Source of the DNA: Cercophora sp. LCS_1
Lineage: Eukaryota; Ascomycota; Sordariomycetes; Sordariales; Lasiosphaeriaceae
DNA: 64,000 nt
Reading direction: 5' to 3'
NCBI GenBank assembly: GCA_036250225.1
Contig: JAPZLL010000032.1
Coordinates: forward strand, 356,728 to 420,727
Position numbers and translations under genes: made by a program. The notes below the pieces were generated by a model, which saw only the letters and a program-made list of their open reading frames with translations, was not told the origin of the DNA and did not search any database. Of the stretch, positions 45,819 to 57,874 are shown in pieces. Within the stretch, counting starts at the first letter, position 1. Each line of letters starts with the position of its first letter.

Positions 45819-47685
45819 TTAGACAGTCTCCTTCGCCTCGGCGGTGGGGCCCTTGCCGTCCAGGCTTCCCTTCTCGCCGGCGTCTTCTCCGACAACCTTC
45901 TTGACAGCAGCGACGGCCTGGTCGGCGAGGTGCTTGTCCTCGAACACTGGGGTTGTTTGTCAGCATCGCGTTCATCAAATGTGTGCATGCGGGTCAACGT
46001 ACTGAAGGCAAGCTCCTCGAGAGTGCGACCAAAGGTCTCGGGGAAGAAGAAGAAGACAAAGACGACTTCGTAGGCGAGCCAGCAGCAGTACGAGATGAGG
46101 TACTTCCAGCCGACGCCTCGGAGACCGATGGGGTTGACGTAGGTGGTGAAGAAACCAGCGAGACGGCCAAAGAGCTGGAAGACCGAGATACCACGCGAAC
46201 GCTCGGCATAGGGCCACACCTCAACCATGTAGGCTTCAGAAGGGTCAGCAAAGGACGCGCGTGCGAGGTGACGAGGGCAGACTCACTGTAGGTAAGGGCG
46301 TTGTAACCCATGTTGTAGCAGGGCGAGTAGGCGTAGATGAAGAAGAGCACGGCAACGTTGGCTGAGTTGTTGGGCGTGCCAGCGCTGGCAGCCGTCTGGG
46401 CGCGCTCCATGGAGACGGTCCAGGCAATGTAGCAGCACAACAAACTGCACGTGCAAGCGAGGTACATGACACGACGGCGGATCGACGTGACAAGCAGCGA
46501 GACGGTGGCGCCGCAGAACAAACTCCAGCAGGCGATGGACACGTTGATCTTCTGGATGTAGGTCGAGTCGGTGAAGCCAATCATCTTGAGCAGATCGCCG
46601 AGGTAGTACGAGATGAGCGTATTGCCGGACCACTGGGTGAACAGACCCAACATGGTGGTGATGAGCAGACGGCGACGCATACCCGAGGTCTTGAAGAGAT
46701 CGCCCCACGACCTCTGCGAGGCCTCGAATTCGAGCTGGATGGTGGCCTGCATCTGCGCAAACTCGGCCTGGACGAACTCGAGGCCGTTCTCGCCTTCGCT
46801 GTGGTACTTGGTGAGGATGTCAAGGGCCTCCTGGCCGCGGTCCTTGGTGATCAGCCAGCGGGGCGACTCGGGGAGGAAGCTGGAGCCATGTTAGTTGCGC
46901 GCGCCAACTTGAGTCTCGGTCGGTCGGTGGCACTCACAAGACAAAGATGATCTGCAGCAGCGAGGGGCAAATCTGCAGCAGCGAGGGAATGCGCCAGGCC
47001 CAGTCGCTGGGGATGGGGTTGGTGCCGAAGCAGATGGCGGCGGCAATGATCTGGCCGACAAAGTAGGCAACGTTGAAGAGCGACGTCATGATGGGACGCT
47101 CCTTAGGATACGCCAGCTCACCGATGAGCGAAGAGCCCGAGACAATGCAGGTCGGGATGCCGAAGCCGAGAATCATGCGGGCAATGATGTACATGGCGAC
47201 GTGCTGCGAGAAGCCCTGGATGAGAGCACCGGCGACCATGATGAGGGAGCCGCCAAAGATGGACCACCGACGGCCAAACCTGTCATTGACCATGGGGATG
47301 AAGGGAAGCGACAGGATGGCACCCAGAGAGTAAGCGGCGGCGATGATGCCCTTGAGCGAGCCCTGCGGGTCGCCAAAGTCTAAAGGACGTGTCAGTTGAT
47401 CCCTGCCATTATTTTCTCTCTCCATGCATGTTTTCTCCATGCACGTTGATCTCGAGGTCGCGAGCAACACGTACACTTGATCCATGAAGGCACAATCTGC
47501 AGGGCGTTGATCATCTGCGAGTCGAAGCCCGACGTCAACTCGATACCCATGCATGTCGGGAACAGCATGAGGTAGAGGTAGAGGAGGTTCGGCTTCTGCC
47601 AGAACCACTTCTTGTCCTGGGCCGCGAGCCTGCTGATGATGGGGTCGGACTTGCCGACCTCGGCCGAGGTTGCTCCAATCGCCAT
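45819..47685 (-). CDS. MFS sugar transporter, lactose-permease/hexose-like
   Basis: Five exons (47685-47475, 47379-46938, 46879-46287, 46233-46003, 45946-45819) give 534 aa, all joins in frame with consensus donors GTACGT, GTGAGT, GTGAGT, GTACGT. Family signatures: GFDSQMINALQI after TM1, NDRFGRRWS loop, GAYPKERP-like AYPKERPIMTS, LPESPRWLITKDRG, and PETFGRTLEEL before the C-terminal tail. Twelve membrane helices are traceable. The sugar-porter family moves mono- or disaccharides with protons; fungal members with the GFDSQM motif include lactose-permease-like proteins. The tail (EDKHLADQAVAAVKKVVGED...) is cytosolic and rich in K, A, E. Substrate specificity is not readable. Confidence 0.93.
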
Positions 47686-50600
47686 GGTGAGTGCTGCTCT
47701 GCTGCTCTGCTGCTGGGCGGGTGGTGGTTTGGGGATCTGCACACCGACGGGCACGGGGAGAAGCTGGGACAGAGGGCAGGCCCGGGGACGGGGAGAGCCC
47801 AGTATTAATCAACTTTGCAGTCCATGGCCGTTGCCCGTGAGTGCGGGTTCAATATAGGCTGCAGTACGACCCAACTTGTTGGGATCTCCACCGCTTCCCA
47901 GATCCAGGGATTGCTGACCCGTCTGGAGACAGGCCGTGGGCCTTCGATTCCCCCTGCCTTGATCCATCTGGTCAGCCGCCAGTCGTCGGTCCGCCCGCAC
48001 ATAGAGGCTGCTAACAACAAAAAACCCGCTTTTTGGCCCGGGGTGATCGGCGTCGTGGAGAAAGGCCGTGGCCCGCACAATGGCTGGAAGAGTGTTGGCT
48101 GAATGTGTCGTATGGGCCTCGAGTTGTGCCGTCTTTACCCCAGCCTTGGGCGGCGACGATGCAACCCCCGTTGCCCCCGCGGCGGATTGCTTCTTTGGTC
48201 CAAGCGGCACCCGCTGCTACCCCGTTGCAGGCCGTCCCAAGCGCGGCCAACCGCGAGCTCGCGCGTTATTAGTGCGCTGCTAGGGTGCCAGCTCCCCTCG
48301 CATGTCCCGCGCCTTGGCATGCCTGGAACATCTGTCAGTGCTTGGCTCGCAGGCCACTCGATGGCCGTTGCTGCCCCTCTCCGCCGGGTAAATACGACTC
48401 CAAGCCGGGAACTTCGCGGCGACATCCCGCTAGTGCGCCCGGCCAAATAATTGTCCACATCCCACGGGATCCTCTGTCGCCTCCGTGCTTGACAATTGCT
48501 TGACAATCGGTCCGGGGTGCAGCTGCCAAATCCTGGACTCGAGTCCGAGAGCAGCAGCGGCAAAGCACTCTCGTCCAAAATAAACTAAGATACTTTACCT
48601 ACCTAGGTAGCCATGCCTTTTTATTGTTTCTTGTTTTGTATTTGTTTTGTTTTTTTTCGATTTTGTGTGCAGCTGGATAACGATTGCCGCCCGTTTTGGG
48701 TCCTGGGATGGCTGTGGACCGTCTTGGCTGCTGGTTCGTTTTGATATCGCGCTACGCGGGTAATATGTGTGAGCTATGCCGCGGCGTCTTCAGCTTCACC
48801 AGCTAAACAAGCTGTCATTTCTCAGGCTTGGCGGGGCCAAAAGTCCCCCGTTGTCGCCTGCCATCTCGCATGGCACAACGTGGTTCGCGGCGATCCGGCC
48901 GAACTGGAGGGTGTCGAAAACAGTCAGATGCTGGGTCGGATTCCGCCTCGGTCTAGTCATGTTTTTCGCCGCGGCCTCTCACTGGTGCTGCCAAGCGGGC
49001 GTTTAGCCGAGCTCTTTCTTGCCTTTGCAGCAACCAACAGGGGCCACTGCGGCAGCGACCACCATCCATCCTCCATCGCCTGCTTCCATCCACTTGCATC
49101 CTGGCCGTCGTGACGCTCCAAAACCCCGCAATCCGTCAACGACACCCCGGCAAATGGAAACGGAGACGAACGCCACCACGACTCCATGTCTTCACCGACT
49201 GTCGCACCCCTCCGGCGATCATGGACTCCGCCGGCGGAGACTGCGGTTTCCCAAATCTGGGGGATCCGAGCCTGGGTCGTGGGACAAGACGGCGTGGAGG
49301 GGGCCGGGGGTGGATTCTGGGGACGGCACCTCAGTCAGCAACCACGACCGCAACAAAAGCAGCAATCTGACCGACATGGTCGCTAGGGAAAGACCTCGGG
49401 TATGCTCCAAGTTTGGCGACGGGCAAACATGGCCAGTTACGAGTTTAGGCGGCCGCGCCAAGCTGCTGGGTGGTCTTGTCCTGTATAATGCGAATTGCTT
49501 AATATCAGTGTCTCTGCTGCTCCAAGCGTGCGGTCTCGCTTCTCCGAGGGCGCCGGAACTCCGGGTTCGGCTGGCTGGCTCCTTGACAAACCGGGAGCGA
49601 TGGACACACCCAGCCAGCTCCGCGAGAAACACGCGGGCGTCCCGCTGTTTGCGGGAAATGCGCGGCATCAGAGCCGGTCATGGGCTCCAAGGGTCGCCAA
49701 GGCGGCTGAGAGAGCGGGAAGCGACCGCAATCTGGCTGGGGAATTGGTCAATCTATGTCTGCGAGAACAACGAGCGCAAGCGTCCTGGACTCGTCTGGAC
49801 AAAATTGGACGCTTGACCTTCCTAACTCGACCAGCTATCGCTGCCTTGCGCGCAACAAGCAGGCCCAGATACACCCGGAATTTGACGCTGGGCTCGCTTA
49901 TGCACTGAAACCCCGATCAGTCACCCAGAGACTCTGTGGCAAGGCGTTTCACTTTATCGTCGCAGCAAACAAACACGCACGGGAGTTTGATCCACGAAAC
50001 CGGGAAAAGTCAGTTTGTGCTGTTGGTTCGCGTTCGCATGCACTACGACCCCGTGAGCAATTATTGCGGACCTGGCCACTGGTCATCGCGACTCCTCCTG
50101 ACCTCTGTTGTGTCGATGCCTCTTGACGCCCATTTTGAGCACGTATCTTGGGCAAGCGGCAGTTGCAGTCCTTCGGCCCACCGGACGTCTCAAGCTAGAC
50201 CGAGCTGAGGTAGCTCCCTGTCTTGCTGGTGTCGGCAGTTGCCCGTGGACGATTCTGCGCGCCAGCGGCTTTCGGTTGGCGGAAGTATCACGGGAGTTCC
50301 ACGCGGTAGCGCCCGCAGTGTGACATCGTAGCAATGGTAGACAGCGTTTTGGCGACCAAATTGTTCGAAGTGCGCTCTTGCTAGGCCCAGAGAAGGCGAC
50401 GCTCGCCTATCATCCGGAGTTGTACTCGGTACTTGTACGTCCGCTAGCAACGCGCCAAGGTCCCAGGTCACTAGGAGCTACTGCGTACTACCCAAGGCTC
50501 GCCTACGACGTCGGAGATTTAGTCATGGACAGACTTGTCTCCAGAGCCAATCGAAGCGGGAAGCTTGTCAGGATTTTTGTTGCTGAGGTATTAACTCTCT

Positions 50601-50782
50601 TGATGCATGTAGACTTCTCTTCAAACACGATGTTCAGGGTGCTACCAATCGTGACCAATTCTTGGGAGCCTGTACCGGCCCGTGGAGTCGCATGGCCAGA
50701 GTCTTGACCCATAGACTCGGTCCGGGTTCCGAGTTGAAAAGTCTGGTTCACATTGATTTTCCTGTACTGTCTACTGTATCTG
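47686..50782. other. Intergenic 3.1 kb without gene
   Basis: No gene supported on either strand; frames up to about 265 codons (49019-49816 +) are arginine/threonine-rich with no motif and overlap several other frames of the same quality. Includes the transporter promoter just upstream of 47685. Confidence 0.5.
48599..48610. repeat. 12-bp palindrome CTACCTAGGTAG
   Basis: Perfect palindrome inside TACCTACCTAGGTAG, a sequence type that is common in intergenic DNA of Sordariomycetes. Confidence 0.7.
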
Positions 50783-51955
50783 CTACGCAAGGCTATCGTT
50801 GACCGTGATTCCGTGAGCAACTCTCAGCGCATTAATTGCATCCTGGTCATACTCGGCCTTTGTCTTCATAAACGGCAGATACATAAAGGTGTGTGGGCTG
50901 CCCAGGTATCTCTTCATCGTGACCTTGGTCCCGCCCGCAATGAGCTTCATCCCATAAGCCTCTCCCTCGTCACGCAGCGGGTCGACCTCGGCCGTGCGGA
51001 TGAAGGTCTCGCACAAGCCCGACCAGTTCGTCGCTCGGATCGGCGCGAGCCACCAGTCGGGCCACAGCTTGCGCAACTCGGTCATCTTGTCTTGCGGCAT
51101 GGCGTAGCGTCCAAAGTACCGGATCCGCTTCCAGCCAAGAATCGGGGCGCGGTTGAACTCGTGAAACGACGCGTAGGGCGAATCCGTCCAGAACTGGTAG
51201 GCGAGGCCGTCGGTCGACGGCGGCACTGTCGCCAAGCACAGTTTGAGCGGTATTCCGGCGTCTCGGGCCATGTGCTGCAGAACGATGCTGATGTGAGCCC
51301 CTGCCGAGACGCCGCCGATGGAAATCGACGTGGGATTGATGTTCAACATGCTTGATACATCACGAACCTGGAACTTGTCAGCTCTCGTGTGACCGCCATG
51401 CACGTGCCGGGTAGATAATCAGCAGACCCAGTTGAGTGCAGCCCATGCATCCTGGATACACTTGCCCCAGATGGTCTCGGGGCAGTGGCGGTAGTTGACA
51501 TCGACCACGACCACACCGGCCTCGCGCATGCTGAGGCAGATCTGCGCCTCCGAGTGGAGGTCGCCCAGCACAAAGCCTCCGCCGTGGTGGTTCATGTGCA
51601 CCGGATACGGCCCCGGCCCGAACTTGGCGGGGTCCGGGTGGTAGACGCGGACCGGGATTGTGGCGCCGTCTTGGGAGCTGACGACATGATCCGAAACCCG
51701 CTCTTGCTTGGAGGAGTCGAGGGCGATCGGCGACCGGAACTTATCGGGATTGGCGCGCACTTCCTCGATCGGGATGAGATGGGCTGGCCGCTGCTTTGCG
51801 ACCACGTTGACGAAGAAGTTGACGAACTCGGGGTCGAGCTTGGCCCGGATGTGGTCTTCGAGGAGCTCCTCGGGGTCGTGTTCCAGGTTGTTGAGATCTG
51901 TCGCCGGATCAGGGGCGGAGCCCGCGACACCCGGTCCGAGGGCTTGTTCGCTCAT
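50783..51955 (-). CDS. Alpha/beta hydrolase, HSL (hormone-sensitive-lipase-like) family esterase
   Basis: Two exons, 51955-51428 and 51367-50783 (GTCTGC...CCAG, phase 0), 370 aa. The oxyanion motif HHGGGFVLGD and the nucleophile elbow GGVSAGA (GxSxG) are clear; the acid is Asp in VDPLRDEGEAY and the base His in GSPHTFMYLP, so the catalytic triad is complete. HSL-type esterases cleave short-chain carboxyl esters. The N-terminal 90 residues form a cap region (EELLEDHIRAKLDPEFVNFFV). No signal peptide, so intracellular. The donor is a weak GTCTGC, but the next codon series cannot be read without removing this intron (stop at once). Confidence 0.9.
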
Positions 51956-52937
51956 GGTAACCGGTGCTCCGATGTCTAACGGAGTGAGTTTGGATTGGGG
52001 TTTTAAGAGGTCAACAAGTCAGATCACCACGTTTGGTGGGATGAGGTCAGCGGCCGCTTTATTATCATGTGTGATGGAGCCGGGCTTTGCGGCCGGGCCT
52101 GCACCCCGCATTTCAGAGACGTCTGGTCCCGAGGGTACTTTGGCTCGGCATATAGATTAAGTAGCGTTTGACGGGGGCTAACTCCGTGTGTTATTGAATT
52201 CCAAACATCTTTCCCTTGGCTTCCTTCGATTTCTTTGCAGCGAATGTGCAATGCCAAAGGGGATCACTGGCAGCGACACAACGAACCTCGTTTTCCTTTG
52301 GGGTGACATCGTGAGCGCATTGTTGGTGATGATTCAGCGTCGTCACATGTGAGCGCGATGGTGGGAACCTTGACGGAGGCTATGTGGAGGTACGCGGGGA
52401 TCCCGTCTCCGAGCGCCGGGTACCGGCATCCGGTCGTATCCCGCGGCGCAGGTAACTTAACTTCTGTCTTTAAAACGCGATTAAGTTATACACTTTTGTC
52501 CTTGACCTGGTCCGACAGTGAATGCCTATCCCAGAGGAGTTTGCATCCATCAAGTTTAATCCCGAGGACGGGTAAACAGGGCCTGGTTTTACCCTGACAA
52601 GATCGAGGGATTGTTGGTACAATGTAAGGATTGCCGCTGAAAAGAGATGAAAATAGAAGTCAGATAAGCTGTATGGGGCCGGCTGTGGGTAAGAGTGTTT
52701 TGATGATGTAAACCTGTTGCTTGAGGCAAAACTTCAAAAATTGCCTCATGCAACTGCGGGGTCGACAACCCAACAACACTAACATTTGGTGCTCAACTGT
52801 GAGCCAAATCTAAGCGAAAGGTAGTAAAAACGTGTGTTGAGAGGGATATTCAAAGCGGATTTTCGAGTTCATTCACGGTTCTCAAAGCTGAACCGAAAAT
52901 CACTTCCCAATCGTCAAAGCTCAGCGACAACACCAAA
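51956..52937. other. Divergent intergenic region
   Basis: Between the divergent esterase and DJ-1/PfpI genes, so it carries both promoters. From about 52600 it is AT-rich. No further gene. Confidence 0.55.
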
Positions 52938-53799
52938 ATGTCAGCTGGAGAACAGTTCAAGGTTCTGATAGTGATATTCCCCGGGTTCAACACTTTGGAC
53001 ATGAATGGCCCCTACGAAGTCTTGCGCAAGACCAAGCAGGGTAACGCCTTCAAGGTCACAGTTGCGTCAGAGACTGAAATCACGACTTCAACTGAAGGAG
53101 TTCACATTAAGGTATGTCAATGTTCAAGGGTTAAAAGGCGTAAATGTTAGACAGGATTGTCTCTTAACCTTGGTAGAGGGATGTCCTTCTTGATGACCAA
53201 CTTATCGCCAAGTTGGAAGACTTTGATATCCTTATTGTTCCTGGTGGAACTCTCCAACACGTTCGCCAACAATGCTCCGAGTCAGATGGGAAATTCATGG
53301 AACTCATACTATCCTATTCTCGCTTGGCCGCTAGGAAAGAAGACAGGACTCGCATTTTGCTGTAAGCCATCGTCGTTGGGTTGACAAAGTGGATAGGTGA
53401 AGCTAATAAGCAAGCCCCAGGTCCATTTGCACGGGGGCGCTATTCCTGGGCCAGCTGGGGATATTCAATGGTCGCGTCTGCACCACTCATTGGGCTGCAT
53501 ATGGGGACCTTAAGGCACGCTTGAAGATCGCCTCGGAGACATCTCCGGAGAGCAAGTCTGGGACCGTCGTCGCAGCACGCTTCGCCGACAGCGGACTCAA
53601 CTCACACGGTGTACGGATTATCAGCAGTGGCGGGGTCAGTTGTGGTATTGATGCCTGTCTTTGGGTTGTTAGACTCAGATGCGGAGAGACAGAGGCGAAA
53701 ACGGTTGCAGACTCGCTGGATTACGCGTGGCGGAAAACCGAGGGAGTTGTTGTCTTGGATGCTGAGCTCGAGGTTGAGAAACACCCTGACAACGTTTGA
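52938..53799 (+). CDS. DJ-1/PfpI family protein (isonitrile-hydratase-like)
   Basis: Three exons (52938-53111, 53177-53361, 53421-53799), 245 aa; introns GTATGT...GTAG and GTAAGC...CCAG restore frame exactly. The nucleophile elbow is SICTGALFLGQLG with Cys in the strand-turn-helix position, followed by GRVCTTHW, as in PfpI/DJ-1 proteins of the isonitrile hydratase and transcriptional-regulator-like subgroup. The N-terminus FKVLIVIFPGFNTLDMNGPYEVL and the mid-strand DILIVPGGT fit this family. The protein could be an amidase, hydratase or glyoxalase-like enzyme, or a stress protein; activity cannot be fixed from sequence. The coding sequence is less GC-rich than its neighbours. Divergent from the esterase gene. 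Confidence 0.87.
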
Positions 53800-54357
53800 A
53801 AGGACCCCAAGGGATTCTTCTCTCAGTCGCTGTGCAACTTGAATACCGCAATGGGAGTCAATGGCTGAGATAAGCTAAAGATGCAAGAACTAGTGGTGTA
53901 GCACTCAGTGTTAGGACTCTCCGTTATCCAATGGAAGAGGAGAGGCCCTTCCTTCCGTGATTTTAGCTAGTGTTGGTTACCAACATCATCCCTAACAACG
54001 AACGGATTCGGGTTAAATCCTTGAAACAACTCGGGTCATGGTGTTTGGCAAATCATACTTGCTGTTACGGCTGAATATATTCAGGATCAGGACGTAGGGG
54101 TAACACTCTTAGGCTACTCTCAGCGAGGCGCTTGACGGCGTTTTTGCCCAGTCCTCATCTTTTGACATAAAATCACCGAGTCTCAGGTAGTTACCTTGGG
54201 AGCACGTGAAGTGTTGCCAAACCCCGGGAATGCTCCGGGGATAATTCTGGCGCGGCACACCACGCGGGGTCATGCTCGGTCAACTTCATCATCGGGTTCC
54301 GGACCAAGGCGCAAGCAACGATAGCAAAAGAAGTAGCATTTGTACATCTTCAACGTC
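53800..54357. other. Spacer between DJ-1/PfpI and DUF1989 genes
   Basis: No gene supported. 558 bp on the path of two codirectional genes, so it should hold the terminator of the first and promoter of the second. Confidence 0.5.
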
Positions 54358-55313
54358 ATGTCCATCGACAGTTCGCCCCTGCCAAGGGCTCGCAAGCCAG
54401 TTCCTCCACCAGAACCGGCCTACATGCCAACCTCGTTGTCCTCCCCACTCATCGTCAATGAAGATGTCTATCGGACCATCCAACAGGCCGAACGCACTCT
54501 TGTTGACGAGTTTGTGCTGCCCATACGGTCCGGCCGGGCCTGGACGGCAAAGGCTGGCAGCATAATTCGTATCAGCACGCCCGATGGACCGCAAGTCGGC
54601 GACTTGAACATTTGGAACGCGTCCAACCCGCGAGAGCGGTTTTGGGCATCCCGCACTCGTCAACTCCATGCTTCCCACATCTCGACATATGATCGACTCT
54701 GGTCGTGTCTGCCTTATATGCGCCCCATGCTCACCATCATCCACGACGCGTTGAGTTGGTACGGCAAAGACGAGCGGGGAGGACGAGTCCACGACCTGCT
54801 TGGAACTCGGTGCGACCCGTACATCAGGACGGTTCTGGCCCCCGGCGACCAATATGACTTTCACTGCCATTCCAACCTTGTCCGCGCCGTTCTCCCATTT
54901 GGACTTGCGGAAAGCGATGTTCATGATGTCATCAATCTGTTCCAGGCCACGGGCCTTGATGAGAAAGGACGATATTGCATGAGCCCGTGCCCTGCTGAAA
55001 AAGGCGACTTCATCGAGTTCTTTGCCGAGCAAGATGTCCTCATGGCATTGAGTAAGGGAAAGCTTGTCCTAGGTTGTTCGCGCACCACTGGCTGATAGTT
55101 TTGAACGCAGGCACTTGCCCGGGAGGCGACCTTTCTCTGTGGGGGTTTGGCAAAAACAGCGACAGCCAGATGATCAAATGTTGCCGGCCGCTCAAGGTTG
55201 AGGTGTTTCGACTGACTGACGAAACTCTGGCTACAAAGAGTGGATGGAAGGCACCTCAACCCGCCTTGTATCGTGGCATGCATGGGATGGTCGTTGTCGA
55301 GGGCGAGAAGTGA
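54358..55313 (+). CDS. DUF1989 protein (urea-carboxylase-associated family)
   Basis: Two exons, 54358-55051 and 55111-55313 (GTAAGG...GCAG, phase 1), 298 aa. Family-like motifs: AKAGSIIRISTPDGPQVGDL, FHCHSNLVRAVLPFGL (metal-ligand-type His/Cys), CPAEKGDFIEFFAEQDVLMAL and, across the intron, STCPGGDLSLW. In bacteria DUF1989 proteins accompany urea carboxylase/allophanate or guanidine pathways; in fungi the role is unclear. The start at ATG 54358 is chosen because the frame upstream is not initiated by ATG. Codirectional with and 558 bp downstream of the DJ-1/PfpI gene. Confidence 0.85.
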
Positions 55314-55926
55314 GACGTCTCAGGGGGTTACTGGTCCCTAGACTGACCATTGGCGAGTTATGAAGGGACTTATGTACCTACCTAGTTGAACTTGGATCGA
55401 GTCGCCGTTCGTTGATTTGAGCGCATTGCACCAAGGTTGTGGTTGAACTGCATCTGCATGAACGTCGGATATTTCCGACGGGCGGTTGGGGTTTCACATT
55501 GGCCCACTGAGATGGATGATGTGCGAAAATCCAACGGTCGGGCATGCCACGTCTGCTACTGCCGTCGAAAATTGGCGCGTGCTTGATTGGCTCCAAATTG
55601 TCATGTTCGTGCATGCTGAGACAGGGCGGTGATAAAAAGTCGAGATCGTGCCTAGCCGCTGGCGTGTCGCCAGACCCCCGTCGCCACGTCACTCAGCGCT
55701 CGGCGGGACGCGATTGAACCTCGGACCCACCTCCCTTGTCGCCCCACCGCAAAAGCTCGTCTCCTCCTCATCGATCGCAGTGTATCTATCCTCTTGGAAA
55801 TATCAGATTTGGCCATTTGGTTTCGTTGTGAACGCTTACCCTAGACATTGTCCTCGCGCCACGCCAACTGCCGCAGCGTCCCCACCCTTTCACGGACGGC
55901 ATCACAAAAACGATGATGGGAATGAA
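55314..55926. other. Spacer upstream of the polytopic membrane protein
   Basis: No gene supported. The open frame from 55648 joins the downstream gene's frame, but its first 90 codons are not protein-like. Confidence 0.5.
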
Positions 55927-57171
55927 ATGACGCGCGACAAGCAGGCATTGAATCGAGCAGTGGTCGCGCTACCACTGCTCGCCCTCTCGGCTGTCGGCTT
56001 GTATGTGTTGAGCACTACCGAAGCGGTCCCATTCGCCCGCATAGTGCTGCATGAAGGCGCGGTTGAGCTGAACAAGAAAAATGGGGTTCCGATTCTCGAC
56101 GAATTTTATGGCGTGTCAGGTTTGGATAGTCTGTTCGTGACAAACACGTGAGAGTCGATCTGGCAAATCGCTGACGAAGTCTCACTAGAGTTTCTCTCGC
56201 AAACGTCTTCTTCCTGCCTTCTCTGTACGGATACGACGCGCTTTCCCGAGCCCAAGTCATCTCTTTCTTGTCCGATGGAGGAGTTGTTCTCGCCGTGTGG
56301 TGGCTAGAGTCTTTGCGCGGGAACAAGAGACCTTGGTATCTTCGATAGTATGCCCCCCGATTTCTTGAACTTGCTGAGACAGCGCTGACTGGAGTCGCTC
56401 AGCCCTTCGATTCTCACCCTCGTTGGTCAGCTGGTTGGCCTTGGGGTAGTTTGTCCCTTGTACGCCTTTCTCTCATGCGTCCAGTGCTCCGCGGTCCCAG
56501 TTCTGTCGACGGTAGAGTCGTCGACGGCAGCGCTTTTCCCGGCCCTTCTCCTCGGATACTACATCCCTGCCTTTGGCATGTTCTTCTGGCCGAATCTGGT
56601 TGAGCGACAGTCATGGTTGTTCGTTTGGCAACTGTATCCCCTGCACGTGGCTCTCGCCTTCTTTGCTCTGTCGTCGCTCCGTCTAGGCTTTTCCGAGTCT
56701 GGCGGCGACCGAAGACTCAAGCAGCTGAGCCGAGACCTCGTGGGCTTGCGTCTCACGATTGGGATACCCGCTCTCATCAGTGCGACGGCTTGGGGAAGAA
56801 CGCTGTATGAGAATAGGTCAGCCTTGGCTTCCCTTTTCTTCCCAACTGGTCGTCCACATCGATTTTTGCCTGATCTGACGGCATTCTGCGGCGAGTTTCT
56901 GCGCTGGGATGAGCTTCTTGTCATGTTGTCCATGATTTCTTGGCTGTTCCTAGTCTGCTGGGAAACGACACGGTTCAATACCAAGCCGCAGTCATGGGCC
57001 CGGGACGTCACTCTGGGAGTGCTGCTGCTGCTCTTAGGAGGTCCAGGGCTTCTCCTCGCGGTCGGGTGGCAGCGTCGTGAGGAGACGCTGACAAAAAGAT
57101 GGGAAAGAGAACTGTTACTCGAGGAGGTTGCAGCAAAGGTTAATGGTCTGTTGAGGGCGAATGACGCTTGA
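55927..57171 (+). CDS. Polytopic membrane protein of unknown function
   Basis: Three exons (55927-56147, 56189-56347, 56403-57171; donors GTGAGA and GTATGC), 382 aa, frame kept. Eight or so hydrophobic stretches are seen: ALPLLALSAVGLYVL, VSLANVFFLPSLYG, GGVVLAVWWLESL, ILTLVGQLVGLGVVCPLYAFL, FPALLLGYYIPAFGMFFW, LHVALAFFALSSL, LLVMLSMISWLFLVCWET and VTLGVLLLLLGGPGLLLAVG. The tail (RREETLTKRWERELLLEEV) is charged. No family motif is recognised with confidence; some fungal secondary-metabolite loci carry integral membrane proteins of similar shape, but I cannot assign one. Codirectional with DUF1989 gene. Confidence 0.75.
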
Positions 57172-57441
57172 TGGGGCGGGGCGCCGGGGTGTGAAGAAGC
57201 CGGGTTCGGACAGAAAACATGAGACGAGACGTCCAAAACACAGCACAAACAAATAGATTGAAGCTTGCAGTGGAGGTCAAGCCAAAAGGGTAGTGCGTGA
57301 CGGGACACATGGGAGCTTGTAAGATCGCATACGTGGGGAAGACTTTGGCTGATTTAATTCGTGTCCGAACTAGAAATCTATCTCTCGATACACGACCTCG
57401 TTGCCGGTGCTCAAATAGACGACGCTTTGCCGTTCAGAACC

Positions 57442-57874
57442 TTAATCCTCTGTCCGACGGTGTTAGTTGGCGGTTGACCGGAGATAGCATGGTAGAAACT
57501 TACGGAAGACAAAGGACCCGTTGTCGTTGCCAATGCGCTCGGCAAGGTTGATGTCTCTCCACTCGAGGTTGCCCTCGATGTCACGCAGCTGGGCGCGGAG
57601 GACAGGGACCGAGTCATCACCCTCAAGCGAGAAGGAGATGCCCTCGGCGCTGCCAGCAAAGTCTTGGCCGCCCCACTCGAAGTTGCCTGTGGAATGTTCT
57701 ATTAGTGACCCGCCGATGAGATGTTCGTGGAAGCGGCGTACCATTGTTGTTGCCGATGACGTGGTTGAGGTCGAACTCGGCCTCGACCTGCTCGCCGTCA
57801 CCGTTGGTGAGGTTGGCGCGGAGAATGTGTCCGTCGTCGACGCGGGCGTCGGCAGCGCTGAGATGGAAAGACAT
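57442..57874 (-). CDS. CVNH (cyanovirin-N homology) lectin-like protein
   Basis: Exons 57874-57742, 57686-57504 and a terminal 8-bp exon 57449-57442 (GTACGC...CCAG; GTAAGT...ACAG) give 107 aa ending FVFQD. The family pattern is clear: SFHLSAADARVDDGHILRA, EFDLNHVIGNNNG, NFEWGGQDFAGSAEGISFSL, and ERIGNDNGSFVF. It has two internal repeats, as in CVNH. CVNH proteins bind mannose-rich glycans; in filamentous ascomycetes they are small, often cytosolic or vesicle-associated, with no signal peptide, as here. If the last intron is not spliced as drawn the end changes by only a few residues. The gene converges on the membrane protein, 270 bp away. Confidence 0.87.

Noticed and set aside
49019..49816. 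265-codon plus-strand frame
   Set aside because: Arginine/threonine-rich and motif-free, with equally long frames overlapping on the other strand.
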